Positions 1 to 11,849 of a stretch of 64,000 nucleotides of DNA are shown piece after piece. Positions within the stretch are counted from its first letter, which is position 1; each line of letters opens with the position of its first letter. Source of the stretch: Paguma larvata. Lineage: Eukaryota > Chordata > Mammalia > Carnivora > Viverridae. The stretch covers positions 75,675,312 to 75,739,311 of the forward strand of contig CM057826.1 in NCBI GenBank assembly GCA_030068075.1, written 5' to 3'. Position numbers and translations under genes: made by a program. The notes under the pieces were generated by a model. The model was not told where the DNA came from and ran no database searches. It saw only the letters and a list, made by a program, of their open reading frames with translations.

Positions 1-1089
1 TCAATGAGGCTTATGCTCATGGGTCCCATAGGACTGTTGCCATTGGAGAAAGAGTTCTTAAATAGCTACCCCAGGGCAGAGCAAGAGGCAACAGACCTAA
101 GAGCCATCTCTTTTGTGAAGAAGGCTAATGAATCATCATGGCTGTGGCCTGAGGGACAGGCTTCTAATTAAACACTCATCTAGGGACTGACCTTAATCCT
201 TTCCAGAAACGTCAGATGTAGGTGCTGTCTTCACATTCTCCCTTTGCTGCACTCCAGAGTACCACTCTCTACTGGAGGGGAGATTTACACAAGGTTAGTG
301 CCCTTGTTTTTAGATCTGGTGCCCTAGTTTTTGCAGTTTCTTTCCAGAGGATGCTTCTTGATCACCTGGCTCTGGTAGCCAGGGGAACTTGCAAACCTGG
401 GCTCCACTGGGCTATCACAACTGGAGAGATGGTTCTTGGCAGCCTGTTACCCTGGACAGATAGCAGACTGGTGCACATTGAGGCCTCTTTGCCTGTCACT
501 GACTTCACAGTACTTTGTTGATTCCTGTCCTTAGTCATTTCATTTTTATGTTCCTAATTTTGGATTTTCTTTTCCTTTCATTATATCATCTGTTAACTTT
601 CTAGGCTTGTTTTGTTTGCAAAATCTAGTTTCTAAAGTTTTGATTGTCAACAGCATAAGACTTTTTTTTAAACTCTTCCAATGAATTTGCAACATTTTTA
701 ATCTCTTAGTTCCACAATTAACCCTTACTTTCACTTCTTAAGCAATCTAAAGAACTAGAATTTGTTCAGGGTTTATAGAATGCCACAGCTTTTCTCTAAT
801 TCTTTTCCAGTAGTTAAGTTCTACCAGGGTTTGAAAACCTCTCCAAGATGGAATGCATTTTGCTTCAGTCCAGTTAGATTATAACAATAATTTCAAATGA
901 CATATTTCTTCTTGACTTAGAAAGGATAATTTTGTTTTGAGAAACAATGAATCAAAGAAAGTTTAAAATCTGTGTTTAGGTTCAACCTCATTGGGTTATT
1001 TTGGTACAAAACAATTGACATACTTCTACTTCATTCTTCTTATTTTGCTGTACCATAAATGGTACAATAATATTAGCTTCATTTCCTTT
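1..1089. other. Unassigned single-copy sequence
   Basis: I recognise no repeat family or gene here. A 99-codon open frame (222-521, +) has no recognisable domain, and its Trp/Leu/Ser-rich composition is that of translated non-coding DNA. The 540-1080 part is T-rich. Confidence 0.5.
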
Positions 1090-2350
1090 AATATTTTTTA
1101 CTTTATTGAGGTATAATTTACCAACAATGAAAATGTCCAGTGGTCTTTACTTGCTGCTTATGGTCTGATGTCTCACTAGCATAATTTTCTTTAACTTCTT
1201 TTAACATTTCTACTACTGCAAGTCTGGTAAAGACACGCATTCTTAATTTTCTTTATCTAAAAATGATTCCAGCTCACCTTCATTCTTGAAGAATATTTTC
1301 ACCTAATGTAGAGTTTTCGATTGTCAGTTTTGTTTTTTAGGTACATTAAAGATGTTGTTCCCTGTCTTTCAGGCTCCATACTTTCTGATGAGAAGCTTGT
1401 GGCCTTTCAAGTCTTTGTTCTGTTGTATGTAATCTTGGTTCTTATTCTTTGCTGCTTTCAAAATTTTTCCTTCATCTTAAGCTTTGCACAACTTCACTTT
1501 AATGTATCCAGGCATGATTTTCTCCATATTTTTGCTGTCTGGTGATTTGAACTTCTTAAATTTATAAATTTACAACTTTACCTAATTTGAAAAACATTAT
1601 ACATTTTTTTCTTTAAGAATTCTTTTAACTTACCTCTCTCTGCTGATGATATTCTAGTTACCTTTATGATATTGCCCCACGGAATTATGAAGCAATTCTA
1701 TTTTTACAGTTTTTCTCTCCATTTATTAGAATAGATTTCTTTTGATTATCATGTCCATAGATTGTTTCTTCTGTCATTTTTGTTCTGCTGTAAAGCCTTT
1801 TCAGTGAATTTTTTTATTTCACATATAACACTTTTTCAGCACAAAATTTCCATTTGCTTTTTTTTGTTACCCATTTCTCTGCTATTTTCCATCCTTTATT
1901 TAATTTGTGAATATTTTCCATTATCTCATTTAATGTAATTAGAACATTGCTTTAAGTCTTTGTGTAATAATTCCAACTTCTGGATTAACACAAGTTTGGG
2001 CCCTACTTATTGCCTTTCTTTGAGATTTGGCACATTTTTCTGGTTCTCTGTATGTTGACTAATTTTGGATTATATTTGGACATTGTGAATATTATGCTGT
2101 GGAGACTCTGAAATGTTATATTTTCTTTCTCCAGTGGTCCAAAAATTTAAGTAGGAATCTGGACCAATTACAGAGAATGCCTTGTTTGTTCTCCATCTCT
2201 CAGAGATCAATGTCTTCCATTGCCTGATGTCCAATGTCTTGAAAAACATTGTTTTATGTAATTTATCCAGTTTTCTGGTTGTTTCAGGTGATAGGGTAAA
2301 TCCAGTACCTGTTATCACACCTTGGCTAGAATTGGAATAAATTCCATGGC
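1090..2350 (-). mobile_element. Ancient L1M-type LINE-1, 5'-UTR region
   Basis: The plus strand reads as the reverse complement of the long 5' UTR of old mammalian L1M/HAL1 elements. Recognisable blocks are the 'cattcttgaagaatattttc' stretch near 1280, 'gatgagaagcttgtggcc' near 1390, 'ggacattgtgaatattatgc' near 2078 and the 'tttatccagttttctggttg' block near 2263, which lies close to the 5' terminus of the element. Divergence from my remembered consensus is high, so this is an old insertion without coding capacity. The 74-codon frame at 1321-1545 is a chance frame in it. A short 3'-UTR-like segment at 1095-1130 ('tttattgaggtataattt') may belong to the same or another L1M copy. The subfamily is not assigned. 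Confidence 0.65.
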
Positions 2351-3776
2351 ATTTTAAATTTCTTTTTGCTACTTAGATATCTGTAGTTGTGAGTTTATGA
2401 GCCAAGTTTAGTATTTTTTAAGTATCATAATAGTGGCAGTAACTCCTTGTTACATAGACTTCCAGAATTCTTGGATTGGAGAATTGTGGGTAGGCAGTAC
2501 CTGGTTAGACAAAAAGAACCAGAACCTTTTCTCTTTAGATGGAAACAACAAATTTCCCTGGAATTGTTCTTTGTTTTGTAAGAATAATTTGAGTTGTCTC
2601 TTCTAATTTCAGCTAGGTAAAGGCAAAAAAAGTAGAAACTTTCTGTTGACTTAACTTCCTGGTTCAATTGATGTCTTTCCTGAAGAATTGTTGGATTGTG
2701 TATGTAAGCCAAAGAGGTGTAATCCTGGGGTTCCCAAGGACATCTCTGTGGCTTCTGTAGATATCTACATGTTCAAGGGCATCCTTGTAGCAATAAGCAA
2801 GGCCATATATATTGGGTGGGTGGGTCCAGTGTTAAAAGAGCAAAATCCTGTTTTGGTGACAGAAGAAATGGCAGCAAAAATTAGGACCCACCAGTGACTG
2901 GATCTTATGCCTTATTTCATTGTCTCCAGAATTTATAAACAGAGGCTGGGAATTGGATTAGCATTCTCTTAAATGAGGAAGAACTTCTTTTATATTATTT
3001 TGGAGAATGTTTTAATTTCTTATTAAAAATGAAAGAATGGTGAGTACCCTAGTGAAGAATGTAATACTGTGTATGTATAATATATTTTGTGCAGTTTTAT
3101 AGATTTACTAAAAAATGAATTTTAGCCTCAAAGAAATGGTATTTTCTCAAGAAAATGTTGGTATATTTTATTAGAATAATTTTCTTCAGATAGTGATAAT
3201 TAGACTGATGCAGGTTACAAGAACAAAAACACATTTATGCAATCCAAAGTTATAGGATTTATTTTAAGAACATATTGGGAAGTAAAGAAGCAAAGGGAGG
3301 TCTTCAAAGATTGTCTCCAGGAAAAGAATAGCTTTCACTTCTTCAGTAACTTGGTCCATGCTCTTGTGTTCTACTAACCAATTTCTTGTAATGTTTCTAA
3401 TTTATCCAGTATGTGGTAAGACTACTATTCAGGATCTTTTTTGCCATTGGCTCACCAGCAGACAGCTATCATTGACACAGACACCAATGGTGGTCCATTT
3501 TTTTGAAATCATATGTCAAGATGTCAACTCCCAAGTTATAAAACATGGTTACTTAAAGAAAGAGAAATACATTTATATGACTGATTTTTTCAGGTGCAGT
3601 TTGTGGCCTGGCAGACATTAAATCTTTTTTTTTTTTAATACAAGGATTACAACTATCTACCTTTGTTGCTGATTTAGTAAGAGAAGGGAAAGTAATAACA
3701 TTTTGGAGTAGCCTGGGTATATTTTGGGGCTTAATATTTTATACTTTATAAGGTAAGTTCATCCATGAGACCATAT
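2351..3776. other. Unassigned AT-rich sequence
   Basis: No gene or repeat is recognised. Short frames at 2425-2712 (-), 2688-2897 (+) and 3358-3621 (+) lack domains and flanking splice or start context. Confidence 0.45.
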
Positions 3777-3955
3777 TTCTGTCTGGGTTTGAATCTTGAC
3801 CCTGCAACTTATTTGCTGTATGAGCTTGGTCAAATTATTTTACCTCCTCTCATATCAAATAGGGTCTAATGCTCTCTGCCTTATGGAGTTATGAGGATGA
3901 AATGAGTTAACGATTAGCACTTAATGAGTATTAGCTATTTTGTTGTTATTATTGT
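3777..3955 (+). repeat. MIR SINE fragment
   Basis: The segment follows the MIR core order: a 'gggtttgaatc' block, 'gcaacttatttgctgtatgagcttgg', a degenerate 'tcctctcatat', then 'atgaggatgaaatgagttaa' and 'gcacttaatgag' near the 3' side. MIRs are tRNA-derived SINEs amplified before the placental radiation, so this copy is an inert fossil. Divergence is typical of the family. Confidence 0.7.
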
Positions 3956-4297
3956 CAAGTTACGAAATGTATTTTAAGTTTCTTTACAATGAACTGAGAA
4001 TTGGCAATTTTCCACAAATTTATAAGGTTTATAAAAATAAATCTCTATATTTAATATGTAGGTATATATTTCGCACATGCGTTTTGGTATTCTATCTCCA
4101 TCTATACTTCTATTGATTTCTTTATATCTTCCTCTTGGAATTATTTTGAAGGTCTTTGAAAGGGAGAAGCTGTGTTTTATTAATATATTCCTAGTGCATA
4201 ACATAGTGTTTAAAATAATACGTAGTAGTTGCATTGTATAGAATTTGAGTGAAAAGAAGAAATGCTGTTTTGAGTCTTTGTGCGTTTGTTTGTTTTC

Positions 4298-4550
4298 TCA
4301 TGCTTGCAGAGACAGCTATGCTATGGTACATTGAAAACGAACTTAGAAACAGAAGTTCTTCTTTTGAGCCTTTTGTTTACCAGCTGTATATCATGGAGCC
4401 ATTTAGTCTCTCTGAGCTCATTTCCTCATCTTTACAATGGGGAACTAATACCCTATATAATCATAGTAAGGATTAAAATGAAATTAAATGTATATGGAGC
4501 AACCCACATGTTAGGTATGGTTATTGTTATTTTGTTACCAATTAATACTC
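4298..4550 (+). repeat. MIR SINE fragment
   Basis: A degenerate MIR: 'tttaccagctgtat' corresponds to the 'ttactagctgtgt' core, followed by 'ctcatttcctcatctttacaatgggg', 'agtaaggattaaaatg' and 'acatgttaggtatggttattgtt'. Two overlapping open frames (4249-4476 and 4280-4567) are the chance readings of this copy and are not genes. Confidence 0.7.
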
Positions 4551-7454
4551 TTTCTTTTGAATTCTAATTTTTTGGAAGATGTGAGGAAACGTTGCAAGCT
4601 TCTAAGTATTTGTCAAATTTCCAGGGCCAAATAACCTCTCAGTCAGGGTATTCTCTTATATTCTGTTATTTGCCTGACCTGTGGCCTATCACTTCCTGGA
4701 CTTAACCCTCCAAGCATGACTTAATGCAGCTGAGAACAGCCATTTCTAGATCTTTCATCTCTCTATACCACCTTGCTGCCACCCAGTTTTCTAGCTCTCT
4801 CTTTGAAAACAACATAGACCCAAAGAACGTGACCAATAATTCTGTGGTCGTTACTGTATGTAGATCCTGTCTTTATCTCTTACATAGTCATTCTTTGTCT
4901 AGCCTGGGACAGACAAACCTCATTTCATTTCAATCTGGGTTCTGCACGTGGAAAGAAAGATACATTCCGAGGGGCATCTGGTCCCATTACAATGAGAACA
5001 AATAAACTATATCTAGCCAGTTATAAATGCCACAAAAAAGAACAGGATATTTCTCAGGCAATGCTCTTTTTGTCACTCTCTAATGTGGTTTTTATTGCAC
5101 ATTACTTTTCTCAGTTGTAATTCATTTGAGCCTTTGCCACTATGAAAAGATCAACTGTCATGGCATACAATTTTTAATGCTGGAGTGTGAGGGGAAATCT
5201 CAGCAATGCTAAACTTCTGCATTGAAACTTGGAACAAAGAGAACAGTGGAAACTATTTTACTCTTCTTTATATATTATAAATCCCTCCTCTGTCTCATAA
5301 CACAGTGCTTTTTTTGCAATTCATTTTGGAAACTAATTCAGTTAATTGTTTCCACTCTGAAATTACCTGACACATTTTCTGTTAGTAAATTTAAAATATT
5401 GTCACTTGTCTACAAATTGGTAGGACAGACAGAGGTGTTGGCCAAAAATGGTCATTTAAGCAGTGGACATAATGGGTTTCTAATGACAGTAGTTTTGATG
5501 AAGAAAGAATACCTATTCTTTCTTGAGTAACTTGAGAGATTGCTTACAACTCCAAGACCTAAGTGCACATTGAATTTATGGCTACCACAGGTCCATCCTG
5601 AAGTGGAAATGACCTCCCTAGAAGCTTAGAGGAAATGATTTTCTGGCCTTTCCTTTGTTTTAGAAAATAATTTAGATTTTTCCAGTAAGGTTCACACTAA
5701 TTAGGGTAGAGGAATGACATTACCCTAGATACAGGAAAAGTAAGTCAATGAATACTATCCTCTGATCATTCTTTAAGAATTAAATTAATAATTTATTGGG
5801 TATTATGCAAATATAGTAATAAACTATATATTTCTATATATCAGAGCTGACATCAAGCAAAACTTTGTATTATTAAGTTTTTGGTAAATAAATTTAAAAG
5901 AAAAGATGGCAAAATCGTGATGGCTTCATGCACTTCATTTTAAGACAGTAAATCTGCTATGAGTTTATATAAAATTCTAGTAAGTCTTCCTCAGATTTCA
6001 TCAAAATGTATCTTAACGGCATAAGATTTACTCTATGACTCCGAATATTGAAACTGGAGTTTTAAGTTGAAATATGGCCTATGAGGAAATGGCTAATCAC
6101 TTGTATTAATTCAAGTGATAATTAGAGAAAGTATTTTTTAAAAATTACATATAGATATCCCTAGGATGTTCTTGTATTATATTTTCATAAATATCTCAGA
6201 AATATGACTCTAACTCATGATAAGGAAGTCATAGAAAAAAAGTCCTTTTTCATATGGCTTATGAGAAATCATAATACATATTTTTGCATCACACCAACTG
6301 TTTTCAAAATTTTAATACAGAACCAAATAAACTCAGCTTTTCAATGGACTGACCTAAAAGAGAAGGACTTAACTGAATCTTTCAGTGAGGAATTTAAGTG
6401 CCATTTGGAAGAGGTCGGTTAACTTCTGTTGCCTTTGGATTCAATCTAAATACCAATTCCTCTTATGTGACTTTGTGCCTTTCGGAGCTTCTTACTTGCT
6501 GTCACTATTATCAGAAATCTAACTCAGAGTGCTGTCCTACCTCATAATGGCAAGGCAAGGCATCATCAGGGTTATTATCTTGTGAACTGTATACTGTTCT
6601 TTTGCAAATGAAACATTGAGCTTTATAGACTGGCTTGATAAAAGATTTAGTGATTGTTACTGGTTTTTAAGACACTCTTAGAAATTCTAGAAGTTGGTAG
6701 AATTCAGATTCAGATTATGTGGGGATTTGTAGTTGAGTTTATAATGATTTATTCTTTCAATGATTTCTGAGATACGAACTGGGTATAGGCCAGATCCTCC
6801 AATTGAAACTGTGAAGTAAATCAACATCTAGTGCCTGGGGGATTTTCAATTACCTTTTAGCCATGCACTCTTGGATAATTGCAAAGTAAATAAATCACCT
6901 GGTACCCCCATATGCTCAGAGTCCCCAAGCTCAGAGCTAATGCCATTCTTTCTAATGAAGCTTGGGCTTTTTACCAATTAATTGTCTAGCAATCCTTTTA
7001 GATTACCACATGACCATCTTTTTAAAACCTTTTCTGAGGGACATAGTTATTTTATAAAGAGATCATGGTATCATACTATACATGACTCTTGAGAAACACT
7101 GTGGAAATGCATATAACAACCTTTGCTAAATATAAAATAGGATAAGGATGTAAGGATCTATTGTTATAATTTGACGTTGCTGTGGTTAATATTTAATTTC
7201 AATCACTATGAAAACATGAAAGCCACCTGCCTGGTTTGGAACCTATAGGCTTTTATCAACCTGGATCTGTCCCAGAGTAGTCTGATAAAAGCCCTGGCCT
7301 GCCAGACAAGGAAAGAGGAGGGAACAGAAGCTACTCTGGCTGACAAACAGCAGTGCGACTTCCCTCTACCTCCCACTTGTACATGTGCCAAACATGGCCA
7401 CTCCTGTGCATTGTGCTATATATTTATTTACTCTTTGATTGACTGGTAAGCTAA
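4551..7454. other. Unassigned AT-rich sequence with one short dyad
   Basis: Nearly 3 kb without a repeat family I can name. Open frames at 4724-5005, 5222-5530 and 6204-6422 (+) and 7206-7391 (-) show no domain. The one structural feature is an 11-bp perfect inverted repeat, 7248-7258 against 7283-7293 (arm ggcttttatca), with a 24-nt spacer; each arm contains a GATA-type TGATAA/TTATCA. Confidence 0.45.
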
Positions 7455-8530
7455 ATAATCCATTTTCCAAATAAATTTTTGATTTCTTAATATTTTCCAG
7501 TTTTCTGCCAAGATTTTTCATTCTGTCATCTTTTCCTACAAAGTCTTCAACATACTTGTAACAGATGTTTTAAAGTTCTTGCCTGCTACTTCAAACAGCT
7601 GGGTCATTTATGGAATGGCTTCTATTGATGTTCTTTTTCTTTTGATTAAGGATCAGATTTTCCTGCTTCTTTGCATGTCTAGTATTATTTGACTATATAC
7701 TGGATATTATGATTGTTATATTGTAGAACTCTGGATTTTGCTATCTTTCTCCAAAGGTGTTGAGTTTTGTTCTGCTGGGCAGTTAAATTGTTGATGGTTT
7801 TAGGTCATGTTAGTGTGGGTTTTTGTTATTCTTGTCCTTAGTTCTAGGACATAGTCCTTAATCTTGCTCTTCTTTCTTTCTTTCTTTCTTTTTAATGTTT
7901 ATTTATTTTCGACAGAGAGACAGAATGTGAGCAGGGGAGGGGCAGAGAAAGAGGGAGACACAGAATCTGAAGCAGGCTCCAGGCTCTGAGCTGTCAGCAC
8001 AGAGCCCTACGCGGGGCTCGTACTCACAAACCGTGAGATCATGACCTGAGCCCAACTCATTGCTCAACCGACTGAGCCATCCAGGCGCCCCAATCTTGCT
8101 CTTATTTCTAAGGTTTGGCCCTTCTGAGGAGGAAAGCATGAGGTCTTTAACAAGCTTGATCAAACTTAAAAACCAAACTATGCATCTCCAGAATTATGTG
8201 GCTGATGAAATACCTATTGCTTCTTGTCTTCTACCTATTGCTGTCTTTGGGGTTCTGACTTATATATAAGCAGCTCCACAGTCACCCAGTAATTTGAATG
8301 AATTTTTTCTGCAAATTTTGTACTTCCCTTCTGTGGTTGCCTCCTTACCAGAATCTTCATGACAGTCTAATCTATTTCTCCACAGCCCTTTAGGGCTGCT
8401 GCTTTTTGTTTGAGCTTTATTATACTGGACTCCATGGCAAACTGGGAAGGGCCTTCAGGGGAGCAGTGTTTAAATTGGGTGCTCATTTAATTTGCTTCCC
8501 TACTTTCAAGGTTTGTATTCCCTCCAGTAT
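7455..8530 (-). mobile_element. Ancient L1M LINE-1 5'-UTR region, split by a SINE
   Basis: A second copy of L1M 5'-UTR material in reverse orientation. Diagnostic phrases are 'tttttcattctgtcatctttt' near 7516, 'tcctgcttctttgcatgtct' at 7661-7680, 'actggatattatgattgtta' near 7698 and 'gttgagttttgttctgctggg' near 7759. The element continues on the far side of the SINE (7891-8091), where '8104 onwards' resumes with ttctaaggtttggcccttct. It resembles the 1090-2350 fragment in type but covers a partly different interval. No coding capacity is seen. Confidence 0.6.
7891..8091 (-). mobile_element. Feline tRNA-Lys SINE (SINEC type), complete
   Basis: On the minus strand the copy starts with the ggggcgcctgg head (ending at 8091 on +) and ends in an A-rich tail that appears as tttaatgtttatttatt at 7891-7907, preceded by a (TTTC)n tail remnant at 7871-7890. 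A 12-bp target-site duplication, aatcttgctctt, sits at 7860-7871 and again at 8092-8103, so both insertion boundaries are exact. The copy interrupts an L1M 5' UTR. Two open frames across it (7903-8163 - and 8060-8269 +) are artefacts. Confidence 0.92.
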
Positions 8531-8532
8531 TG

Positions 8533-8990
8533 TGTATGTATATGTATGTATGCCACTTTCCTTGCACGTTGTACATACAGACATACACATACATGTATAC
8601 ACAAACACACATATATATGTATATACAGGTGCACATATATAATGTGTATAACATATATAATAATATATTATATAAATATAGTATTACATATTAATATATG
8701 TATAACATATATAATGTGTATAATATATATAATAATATATTATATAAATCTTAAATATATATAAATATACATTTATATATAAACATATATAAAGCATATA
8801 CATAAATATATCATATGTATTATTATGTTTTATATATTGTATATACTTTCCATATATACATATATACGGTGTATGTATATTTATATATATTATTTTTTAT
8901 GTATGTTTACATATAATATATATGCTTTGTATATTTATGTATGTGTATGATTTATATATTATTTATAAATACATATATATAAAAGTATAT
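8533..8990. repeat. AT-rich low-complexity tract with ~72-bp internal duplication
   Basis: Almost pure alternating T/A with short TG/CA steps, beginning as (TGTA)n-like sequence at 8533 and grading into TATA-rich DNA. Inside it, a 37-bp block at 8641-8677 recurs at 8713-8749 with one difference, giving a 72-bp period; other partial echoes of 'acatatataa' are present. The tyrosine/isoleucine-rich open frames here (8406-8642, 8492-8764, 8922-9119) are low-complexity artefacts. Confidence 0.85.
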
Positions 8991-9268
8991 TTTTCCTTGG
9001 AGTTTATATTATTTATTGGTGAGAGAGTTTGTCTTATTCAAGCTATTCTTCCATTACCAGAAGAGGAATATAAAGTTAAAAATATTAACGTACATTTTAC
9101 ATACACATGCACAGAGTGAACAGAGCCATGTAAATGCCACTCATACAGTACTTTTTGTGGGAGGAGCATTTTATTAGCTAAACTTTTATTAAATACTTAC
9201 CCTATGCTAGATAGAGTACCTGGGGTTTTATATTTACTAGGTCATGTTTAAAAATTATCAAACATCTA

Positions 9269-9480
9269 AGGGTGTTCAGGTGACTTGGTCGGTTAAGCGT
9301 CTGACTTCAGGTCAGTTCATGATCTTGTGGTTCCTGAGTTTGGACCCCACATTGGGCTCTGCATGGACAGCTCAGAGCCTGGAGTCTGCTTCATATTCTG
9401 TGTCTCCTTCTCTCTCTATCTCTCCCCCCACTCATTCTCTGTCTCTCTCAAAACTAAACATTAAAAAAAATAAAAAAAAA
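9269..9480 (+). mobile_element. Feline tRNA-Lys SINE (SINEC type)
   Basis: Head 'gggtgttcaggtgacttggtc', B-box region at 'gagtttggacccca', 'agagcctggagtctgcttc' body, CT-rich arm 'tgtctccttctctctc' and A-rich tail to 9480. Flanking target duplication caaacatctaa (9259-9269) / caaacatttag (9480-9490), slightly diverged. The head carries more substitutions than the 63.2-kb copy, so it is older. Confidence 0.9.
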
Positions 9481-9594
9481 CAAACATTTAGCATAGAATG
9501 AAAATTATAAAACATAAATAAACACCTATCAAACAACTTCAATAATTAGTAACATATAGCTGATCTTGTTTCTCTTATATCTCTGCTCACTCTT

Positions 9595-10165
9595 TTTGTG
9601 CCATTGCATTATTTTAAAGTAAATTCAAAACGTATTATTGTGTTTGTAAATTCTTCAATATGAGTCTAAAATAGAAGAGATACTGTTTCACTTATTTTTA
9701 ACATAAGCAAAATATTATCAGAGTTAAAAATAACATTAGTTCCTAAATATTATCCAGTGTTGTTATCCCCAATTTTCAGGGTTTTTTTTACAGTTTTCTT
9801 CCCACCTTCCATATTTTAATCCATATGTTATCATTTCCTTTTACTTTCCTTGAAATTTGTTTATCAAGAATCTGTCCTGTTGCCACTTAACACATTCCTC
9901 TGTCCTCATATATTTTGCAAACTTAGAGGAAGATCTAGACGGGTGAGCAGATTAAGTACAAATTTTTGGCCGAATATTTCATGAGAATTATTATGTGTTT
10001 TCTTTTTTGCATCATATCAGGAGGTCTATACTTTCTAGGTGATTCTATGATATTAATATCATAGAAGTAGTGTTAGGTATTGTCAGCCTCATTCATGTAC
10101 TGTAGAATGTATCAACAGTCTTTGATCTAACTATTCAGTAACATTAACAATTACTGCCTAGGAGT
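9595..10165 (-). mobile_element. Ancient L1M-type LINE-1 3'-UTR fragment
   Basis: The plus strand matches the reverse complement of an old L1M (MC/ME-like) 3' region: 'ttaaagtaaattcaaaacg' near 9614, 'taacattagttcctaaatat' near 9732, 'acagttttcttcccacc' near 9791, 'ttaacacattcctctgtcc' near 9888, 'gaggaagatctagac' near 9927 and 'tcatatcaggaggtctatac' near 10011. The order is collinear with the consensus as I remember it. Subfamily and exact ends are uncertain. Confidence 0.55.
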
Positions 10166-10879
10166 TACTTATTTTATTCTGGTCTAATTTATTCTTCATT
10201 CACGTACCAAGGGCCCACAAAAGGCATAATTCTGCCCTGTCTTAGGTACTGTAACAGACCCTGTGATTGTTGGTATCAATCCTTCCTTCGCAACCACCTT
10301 TTCTCTGATTTCTTCTACTAGAAATTTTGACAGACTAGAAGATTGCCTTTCCCAGATTCTCTTGCAGTTAGGAGTAGCATATGTTCATTTATAGCTAATA
10401 GGATATAAAAATAACTCCCTAACCATGTGATTCTCTTGAAAGTACCCTGAATACTCCAGGCTATGGCATGGTGTTTTAAATCCCCCTCCCAATAGTCAAT
10501 TCCTATTTATATCTTAATGAGTATTCTGGGCTCAGTTTAAGTTTCCTCCACATTTTAAAAATCTTCTCAGGCTACAGCGGTCTTTTTTCCCCTTTGAACT
10601 ATGTGGGTTTACCCCTAATGCTACGGCATATAATCTCACTTAACAATATAATGTGTATAAACTTGGTAGCATTGTACAGGATAGGAAAGAAGAAAATGAA
10701 CTGTCTTAAAATGTTACTTGCTTTTGAATATGTATATTTTAAATCTCCTTACCAAGGATATAAGTGTTTTGAAGAGTTTTGTTTATCTTATTTTTCTTGT
10801 GTACTCCACAGTCTATAGCACTGCATAATAAATAGTAGATAAAAATGAATTCTCAAGGACAGTGGTTTTTACAGCAGAG
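10166..10879. other. Unassigned; possible old LTR/MaLR-like piece
   Basis: A block near 10345-10420 ('cccagattctcttgcagtta', 'atagctaataggata') resembles an old mammalian LTR-type repeat, but the similarity is too weak to name. The 74-codon frame at 10594-10818 shows no domain. Confidence 0.35.
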
Positions 10880-10892
10880 TCCAGGAAATCTT

Positions 10893-11114
10893 TTATATAT
10901 TTTTTAATGTTTATTTTTATTTTATTTTTTAGAGAGAGTGAGGGAGTGCAAGAAGGGGAAGAACAGAGAGACACATAGACACAGAATCTGAAGCAGGCTA
11001 CAGGCTCTGAACTGTCAGTACAGAGTCCAATGCTCAGCTGGAACCCATGAACCATGAGACCATGACCTGAACTAAAGTCAGACGGTTAACCGACTGAGTC
11101 ACCCAGGCACCCTC
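10893..11114 (-). mobile_element. Feline tRNA-Lys SINE (SINEC type)
   Basis: The minus-strand head ends at 11114 ('cacccaggcaccct' on +) and the tail appears as T-rich sequence at 10893-10930. Imperfect target duplication tccaggaaatctt (10880-10892) / tcaggaaaactt (11120-11131). The body retains 'cagaatctgaagcaggct' and the tRNA-related B-box region near 11040. First of three SINEs lying within about 960 bp, in alternating orientation. Confidence 0.9.
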
Positions 11115-11369
11115 TGGGTTCAGGAAAACTTGCAGATGCCTAAAACACTTCTAGGGGATCTAAGAGTTCAGAATAATTTTAATACTCATATTAAGATATT
11201 ATTTGCCTTCGTTTGGATATAATGTTATTTTTTAGGAAATATACCGTTTATAGTAACACAATGGGTTTCTTATGGTTATCTTTAAATATATAATTAAATA
11301 CGTAATTTTAGTTTCTCAGTTTTCATTTAGATTATAATAAATATTGATGGATATAAAGAAAGCTTTTTG

Positions 11370-11585
11370 AGAGGTATGTGGGTGGCTTAGTCACTTATGC
11401 CTCTGACTTGATTTCGGGTCAGGTCTTGATCTCATGGTTTGTGAATCAAGCCCCACGTCAGGCTTTGAGCTGACATCATGGAGTCTGCTTAGGATTCTCT
11501 CTCTCCCACTCTCTTTGCCCATCCCCCAACTGTGTGAGCATGTGCGTGTCTGCACACTGCTCTCTCTCTGGAAATAAATAAGTAG
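11370..11585 (+). mobile_element. Feline SINE (SINEC type), diverged
   Basis: Recognisable from 'ggtatgtgggtggcttagtc' at the head, 'ggtcaggtcttgatctcatgg', 'aagccccacgtcaggctttg' and 'ggagtctgcttaggattctc', ending in 'ggaaataaataagtag'. The CT-rich arm holds an extra 'gtgtgagcatgtgcgtgtct' insertion typical of some feline SINE lineages. No clear target duplication is seen. Confidence 0.88.
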
Positions 11586-11665
11586 TCCTGATAATTTCTA
11601 AGGATATAAAAAGATATTGAGTTCAAAATGTTAGAGACTTGTTGCTCAAGCAGAATTTATACTTT

Positions 11666-11830
11666 ATTTAAAGTTTGTTTTCTTTATTTCTTTATTTTTA
11701 TATTTTAAAGAGTGAGCAGGGAGGAGCAGATTGAGCCCCCATGTGGGGCTCAATCTCAGGAATTATGAGATCATGACCTGAGCCAAAATCGAGAGTTGGT
11801 GGCTTAATGGACTGAGCCACCCAGGTGCCC
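11666..11830 (-). mobile_element. Feline SINE (SINEC type), internally shortened
   Basis: Short copy (165 bp against about 200 bp in neighbours): the stretch between the tail and the 'gcccccatgtggggctcaatc' block is reduced, and the 'agcaggctccaggctctgag' part of the body is missing. The 19-bp target duplication caagcagaatttatacttt (11647-11665) / caagcggaatttgtacttt (11831-11849) with two mismatches fixes both ends. The deletion is therefore internal and not a 5' truncation. Confidence 0.9.
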
Positions 11831-11849
11831 CAAGCGGAATTTGTACTTT

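Noticed and set aside
7248..7293. 11-bp inverted repeat with GATA motifs as a regulatory hairpin
   Set aside because: One such repeat with a spacer under 50 bp is expected about once by chance in a 64-kb AT-rich sequence.
8406..9119. Tyrosine/isoleucine-rich open frames as membrane peptides
   Set aside because: Produced by the TA-rich low-complexity tract.
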